DNA from: Nitrospinota bacterium
GTDB taxonomy: Bacteria > Nitrospinota_A > UBA7883 > JACRLM01
Assembly: GCA_016208975.1 (NCBI GenBank)
Contig: JACQXA010000003.1
Location: 113,455 to 177,454, forward strand
Direction of reading: 5' to 3'
Length of the DNA stretch: 64,000 bases
Shown here: positions 60,647 to 64,000 of the stretch, one piece after another
Position numbering within the stretch: the first letter of the stretch is position 1
Layout: every line of letters begins with the position of its first letter
Position numbers and translations under genes: made by a program
Notes under the pieces: generated by a model
What the model was told of the DNA's origin: nothing
The model's database searches: none
What the model saw: the letters and a program-made list of their open reading frames with translations, nothing else

Positions 60647-60940
60647 CTATTTGCCGGCCGGGGCGCCGCTGGACCGTTTCTCGCCTTTGGCGTGGCCGCG
60701 ATAGGTGCGGGTGGCGGCGAATTCGCCAAGCTTGTGGCCCACCATGTTCTCGGTGACATACACCGGGATGAACTTCTTCCCGTTATGCACAGCAAAAGTA
60801 TGGCCCACGAACTCCGGAGTCACCGTGGAGCGGCGGGACCAGGTCTTCACCATCTTCTTCTCGTTCTTGGAGTTCATTTCCAGGACTTTCTTCATTAGAG
60901 AGTCCTCAACGTAAGGTCCTTTTTTTAACGATCTAGACAT
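60647..60940 (-). CDS. rpsS: 30S ribosomal protein S19
   Basis: A 97-residue protein with the S19 signature [69 protein letters not shown]. It binds 16S rRNA in the head of the small subunit. Last gene of this S10-operon segment; rplV, which usually follows, is absent, and a terminator stands in its place. Confidence 0.97.
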   Translation of the reverse strand: MSRSLKKGPYVEDSLMKKVLEMNSKNEKKMVKTWSRRSTVTPEFVGHTFAVHNGKKFIPVYVTENMVGHKLGEFAATRTYRGHAKGEKRSSGAPAGK

Positions 60941-60958
60941 ATTCGTCCTTTTACCTGG

Positions 60959-61783
60959 CTACTTGCGCCGTTTGACTATCTGTTTGTCGGATGCGTTCTT
61001 CTTCTTGCGGGTCTTGGCGCCCTTGGTGGGCTTGCCCCACGGGGTAACGGGGTGCCTGCCGCCGGACGTTCTGCCCTCGCCGCCGCCATGCGGATGGTCG
61101 ATGGGGTTCATGGCCACGCCGCGAACCTTGGGGCGTTTGCCCAGCCAGCGGTTTCTGCCCGCCTTGCCTATTGATATGCCTTCCCGCATGGAGTTGCCCA
61201 CGGCCCCAAGGGTGGCTTTGCAAATCACGGGAACCAGCCTCACCTCGCCGGATTTCAGGCGGATGAGGGCTTTATCCCCCTCCTTGGCCATCAACTGGGC
61301 GGAAGCGCCGGCGGCCCGCATCATCTGCGCGCCACGGCCCGGTGTCATTTCTATGCAGTGGATCTGCGCGCCGAGGGGAATGTTCTTCAGCGGCATGGCG
61401 TTACCGGTCTTTATGTCGGCCCCTTCGCCGGACATAACCTGGTCGCCCGCTTTCAAGCCCTCCGGAGCCACGATGTAGCGTTTCTCGCCATCAGCGTAGC
61501 TCAACAGGGCGATATTAGCGGTGCGGTTCGGATCGTATTCAATGGCCTCCACTTTGGCCGGAATGCCGTCTTTGTCCCGTTTGAAATCCACAACGCGCAA
61601 AAGCCTTTTGTGGCCGCCTCCGCGCCTGCGCACTGTAACGCGGCCCAGGTTGTTCCTGCCGGATATCTTGGTGGTCGGTTTTGTGAGCGACTTTTCCGGC
61701 CTGCTTTTGGTTATCTCGGAGCTGTCCAGCGTAACGCGGGTGCGGCTACCGGGCGAGGTGGGCGCAAATTTCTTGAGAGCCAT
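60959..61783 (-). CDS. rplB: 50S ribosomal protein L2
   Basis: A 274-residue primary 23S-rRNA-binding protein near the peptidyl transferase centre. [44 protein letters not shown] and the near-C-terminal [18 protein letters not shown] with the conserved His are all intact. It follows rplW by 15 bases and precedes rpsS by 18. Usual length. Confidence 0.97.
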   Translation of the reverse strand: MALKKFAPTSPGSRTRVTLDSSEITKSRPEKSLTKPTTKISGRNNLGRVTVRRRGGGHKRLLRVVDFKRDKDGIPAKVEAIEYDPNRTANIALLSYADGEKRYIVAPEGLKAGDQVMSGEGADIKTGNAMPLKNIPLGAQIHCIEMTPGRGAQMMRAAGASAQLMAKEGDKALIRLKSGEVRLVPVICKATLGAVGNSMREGISIGKAGRNRWLGKRPKVRGVAMNPIDHPHGGGEGRTSGGRHPVTPWGKPTKGAKTRKKKNASDKQIVKRRK

Positions 61784-61798
61784 GTTAAAACCTGTTCC

Positions 61799-62092
61799 TT
61801 ATACCTGTTCGAAAACTTCTATGGTCTGGCCTTCTTTCACGGTGACGATGGCCTTTTTCCAGTCGGGCCGTTTGCCGGAGAACCGGCCCAGCCGTTTCAC
61901 CTTGCCCTTGACGTTTACTATGTTCACTTTGTCCACCTTTACCTTGAACACTTCTTCAACGGCTTTTTTCACCTGGCCCTTGGTGGCGGCGGGGGCTACC
62001 GAGAACGTTATCTTGTTCTGATGATCCTTGGCGTCGCCGGCCTTTTCGGTGATGATCGGGCGGCGGATCAGATCATACGCGCTTGTAGTCAT
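61799..62092 (-). CDS. rplW: 50S ribosomal protein L23
   Basis: A 97-residue protein at the polypeptide exit, with SAYDLIRRPIITEKAGDAKDHQNKITFSVAPAATKGQVKKAVEEVFKVKVDKVNIVNVKGK, the L23 core. It is the docking site for trigger factor and signal recognition particle. Its ATG overlaps the rplD stop by four bases. Confidence 0.97.
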   Translation of the reverse strand: MTTSAYDLIRRPIITEKAGDAKDHQNKITFSVAPAATKGQVKKAVEEVFKVKVDKVNIVNVKGKVKRLGRFSGKRPDWKKAIVTVKEGQTIEVFEQV

Positions 62093-62712
62093 TTTCCAAG
62101 GCTCTCCTGAATCACGCCCAAAGCCTCCTTGGTTATAAGGAGATTGTTGGCGTTGAGCACGTCATAAACATTCAGCCCCTGCGCGGACATAAGCTTCACG
62201 CGGGGAATATTCCTGAAACCCAAACCTGTATTGGGCTCTATTTTATCCACAACCACCAGGGTCTTGCCGGACAAACCCAGGTTATTAAGGGCCAAGGCGG
62301 CCAGCTTAGTCTTGGGCTCCGCCAGCGCAACGGAATCCACCACCACCACGGCGTTTTCTTTCACCTTGGAGGACAGGGCGGAAATCAGCGCGCCGCGCCG
62401 CACTTTCTTGGGGATGGAATAGCTGTAGTCCCTCGGCCTGGGGCCGAAGGTTATGGAGCCGCCACGCCACAGGGAGGAACGGATGGAGCCAGCCCTTGCC
62501 CGGCCGGTGCCCTTCTGTTTCCAGGGTTTCCTGCCGCCGCCGCTCACTTCGCTACGAACCTTGGTATTATGGGTTCCAGCCCGGCGTTTGGCCAACTGCC
62601 ACAGCACAACCTCGTGAATGAGGCCTTCCTTCACCTCGGCTTCGAAAACCGACGGGGAAAGCTCCGCCTCTCCAACTTTTTTCTTGCTCAGGTCTAACAC
62701 ATCAACCAACAT
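62089..62712 (-). CDS. rplD: 50S ribosomal protein L4
   Basis: A 207-residue protein with the extended loop RAGTHNTKVRSEVSGGGRKPWKQKGTGRARAGSIRSSLWRGGSITFGPRPRDYS that lines the exit tunnel. L4 in enterobacteria also autoregulates the S10 operon; whether that applies here cannot be seen. Three bases after rplC and four-base overlap with rplW. Confidence 0.97.
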   Translation of the reverse strand: MLVDVLDLSKKKVGEAELSPSVFEAEVKEGLIHEVVLWQLAKRRAGTHNTKVRSEVSGGGRKPWKQKGTGRARAGSIRSSLWRGGSITFGPRPRDYSYSIPKKVRRGALISALSSKVKENAVVVVDSVALAEPKTKLAALALNNLGLSGKTLVVVDKIEPNTGLGFRNIPRVKLMSAQGLNVYDVLNANNLLITKEALGVIQESLGK

Positions 62713-62715
62713 GGT

Positions 62716-63432
62716 TTATTTCCCGCTCTTCTTCTTGGAAGCCTTCAGCGGGTTCACAAACCTCGCCTCGGCCGCCTTGTGCACTTTCTTCTCTTTTCTT
62801 ACACTAGCCGCCACCGACACCAAGTCTCCTGTGGCGCCAGGCACCGAGCCTTTAACCAGCACCAGGTTCTGCTCGGGGAATATCCTGACCAGCTCCATAT
62901 TCAGGGTGGTCACCCGTTCGGCGCCCATATGACCGGGCATTTTCTTGCCGGGGGTAACCCTTCCTGGAAACTCTCTCATGCCCACCGAGCCTACGTGCCT
63001 GAAATACTCGTGGGTGCCACGGCTGGCCGGCTGGCCCTTGAACCCATACCGTTTCACGACGCCCTGGAAACCTTTACCCTTGCTCACCCCGGTGATGGAT
63101 ACGAAATGGGCGCCCTCCAGCACTTGTGCGGTTATGGTGTCTCCGGGTTTGTACGTGGCGGAGCCTTCGCTCAACCGGAACTCCCGCAAAAACCTGTGGG
63201 GTTTCACGCTCGCCTTTGCGAAGTGCCCACGGGCCGGTTTGGCCACTTTCCTCGGGTCTTTCTTTTCCAGCGGCTCAAAACCTATCTGCACCGCCGAATA
63301 ACCGTCTTTCTCAGGGGTTTTAACCTGCACAACCGGGCACGGCCCCAGCTCCAGCACCGTAACCGGCACCGCGTCGCCGTTCTCGGCGAACACCTGGGTC
63401 ATCCCCACTTTCCTGCCTATAAGTCCTTTCAT
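62716..63432 (-). CDS. rplC: 50S ribosomal protein L3
   Basis: A 238-residue protein starting [28 protein letters not shown], with [61 protein letters not shown] as the conserved central loop reaching the peptidyl transferase centre. The Lys-rich C-terminus is slightly longer than in E. coli. It follows rpsJ by 18 bases. Confidence 0.97.
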   Translation of the reverse strand: MKGLIGRKVGMTQVFAENGDAVPVTVLELGPCPVVQVKTPEKDGYSAVQIGFEPLEKKDPRKVAKPARGHFAKASVKPHRFLREFRLSEGSATYKPGDTITAQVLEGAHFVSITGVSKGKGFQGVVKRYGFKGQPASRGTHEYFRHVGSVGMREFPGRVTPGKKMPGHMGAERVTTLNMELVRIFPEQNLVLVKGSVPGATGDLVSVAASVRKEKKVHKAAEARFVNPLKASKKKSGK

Positions 63433-63450
63433 TGTCCTAGCGCTCCCGGC

Positions 63451-63771
63451 CTACAGCTTTATCTCGATGTCCACGCCAGCCGAAAGGTCCAGCTTCATCA
63501 GGGCGTCCACCGTGTTGGGCGAAGGCTCCACGATGTCGATAATGCGCTTATGTGTGCGCATCTCGAACTGCTCGCGGGACTTCTTGTCCACATGCGGAGA
63601 CCGCAGAACCGTCCATCGGTTGCGGCTTGTCGGCATGGGTATGGGGCCGATAACGCGCGCGCCGGAGCGGCGCACGGTCTCGACTATTTCTTTCACGCTC
63701 TGGTCGAGCACCCTGTGGTCGTAAGCCTTCAACCTGATCCTGATTTTCTGGCCAGCGGATAACGTAGTCAT
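63451..63771 (-). CDS. rpsJ: 30S ribosomal protein S10
   Basis: A 106-residue protein with [72 protein letters not shown], the S10 core that also binds NusB/NusG in antitermination. First ribosomal gene after tuf, 18 bases away, the classical order. Confidence 0.97.
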   Translation of the reverse strand: MTTLSAGQKIRIRLKAYDHRVLDQSVKEIVETVRRSGARVIGPIPMPTSRNRWTVLRSPHVDKKSREQFEMRTHKRIIDIVEPSPNTVDALMKLDLSAGVDIEIKL

Positions 63772-63789
63772 TTCCTTTAAATCCTATTC

Positions 63790-64000
63790 TTACTCCGAAA
63801 TCTCGGTGATAACGCCCGCGCCCACGGTCCTGCCGCCCTCGCGGATGGCGAACCGGAGCTCCTTCTCCATCGCTATGGGGGTGATCAGCTCCACCGCCAG
63901 CGTAACGTTGTCTCCGGGCATCACCATCTCTACGCCTTCAGGCAACGTGGCGACACCTGTCACGTCCGTCGTCCTGAAATAAAACTGCGGCCGGTATCCG
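63790..64000 (-). CDS. tuf: Elongation factor Tu, C-terminal end (gene continues beyond window)
   Basis: The last 69 residues of EF-Tu: [65 protein letters not shown] and a final SE. This is domain 3, which contacts tRNA and EF-Ts. The frame is open to the window edge. It stands just upstream of rpsJ, 18 bases away, as in the str-S10 arrangement. Confidence 0.97.
   Translation of the reverse strand, partial: GYRPQFYFRTTDVTGVATLPEGVEMVMPGDNVTLAVELITPIAMEKELRFAIREGGRTVGAGVITEISE

Overview
The window is a dense, GC-rich (by eye, upper 50s percent) stretch of chromosome from a Gram-negative bacterium. The envelope is diagnosed by a full-length DsbD, lipoproteins, an inner-membrane cellulose synthase with its periplasmic partner, and a cbb3 oxidase. 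Conserved operons dominate (serA-hisZ-purA, bcs, mod, cco, hyp, S10). The gene set, including a TatD/radical-SAM fusion, hisZ next to purA, and a lone hypABFCDE cluster, suits an uncultivated deltaproteobacterial- or Nitrospinota-like lineage. That placement is inference; no rRNA gene is present to settle it.

Layout. 1-7871 (+): end of an acidic low-complexity protein, an RDD membrane protein, then a biosynthetic run of class V aminotransferase, serA, hisZ, purA and the TatD/radical-SAM fusion. 7901-9209: a higBA toxin-antitoxin module, then apt divergent from dsbD over overlapping promoters. 9242-16442: dsbD, a palindrome-flanked non-coding segment, glutamate dehydrogenase, a LuxR-type regulator facing a palindrome-rich region and a fibronectin-III lipoprotein, and an alkyltransferase. 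16451-25942: NAD salvage (pncA-pncB) downstream of a Deg-like protease, a monofunctional transglycosylase, an orphan sensor kinase, an RNA methyltransferase, a beta-CASP nuclease and a second RelE-type toxin-antitoxin pair.

25976-37935 (mostly -): moaA with a 56-residue PCP_red-like protein and a DsbD-alpha-like periplasmic protein; an IS3-family element nested in a foldback/MITE element with its own target duplication; bcsA-bcsB-bcsZ without bcsC; modABC. 38488-47964: ccoNOQP, a 38-residue membrane peptide and a strong terminator, then ccoGHIS, with a SafE-like membrane protein carrying an extra C-terminal domain facing them. 48060-52337 (-): ileS with an altered HIGH motif (GVHH) and a LipM-like octanoyltransferase. 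52382-59606 (+): pepA then hypA-B-F-C-D-E. 59870-60550: a lipoprotein. 60592-64000 (-): tuf (partial), rpsJ, rplC, rplD, rplW, rplB, rpsS and a terminator, so the S10 operon stops after rpsS.

How the genes fit together. A low-oxygen respiratory theme runs through the window: the cbb3 oxidase with its assembly factors (CcoG, CcoH, the copper ATPase CcoI, CcoS), thiol redox proteins, molybdate uptake plus molybdopterin synthesis, and NiFe-hydrogenase maturation. A cellulose/biofilm module and two toxin-antitoxin loci form the accessory layer. The most unusual items are the GXHH-type isoleucyl-tRNA synthetase, the truncated S10 operon, the moaA/PCP_red/DsbD-alpha mini-operon, the nested mobile elements and the small cco-linked membrane protein. 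I found no CRISPR array, tRNA, rRNA or prophage.
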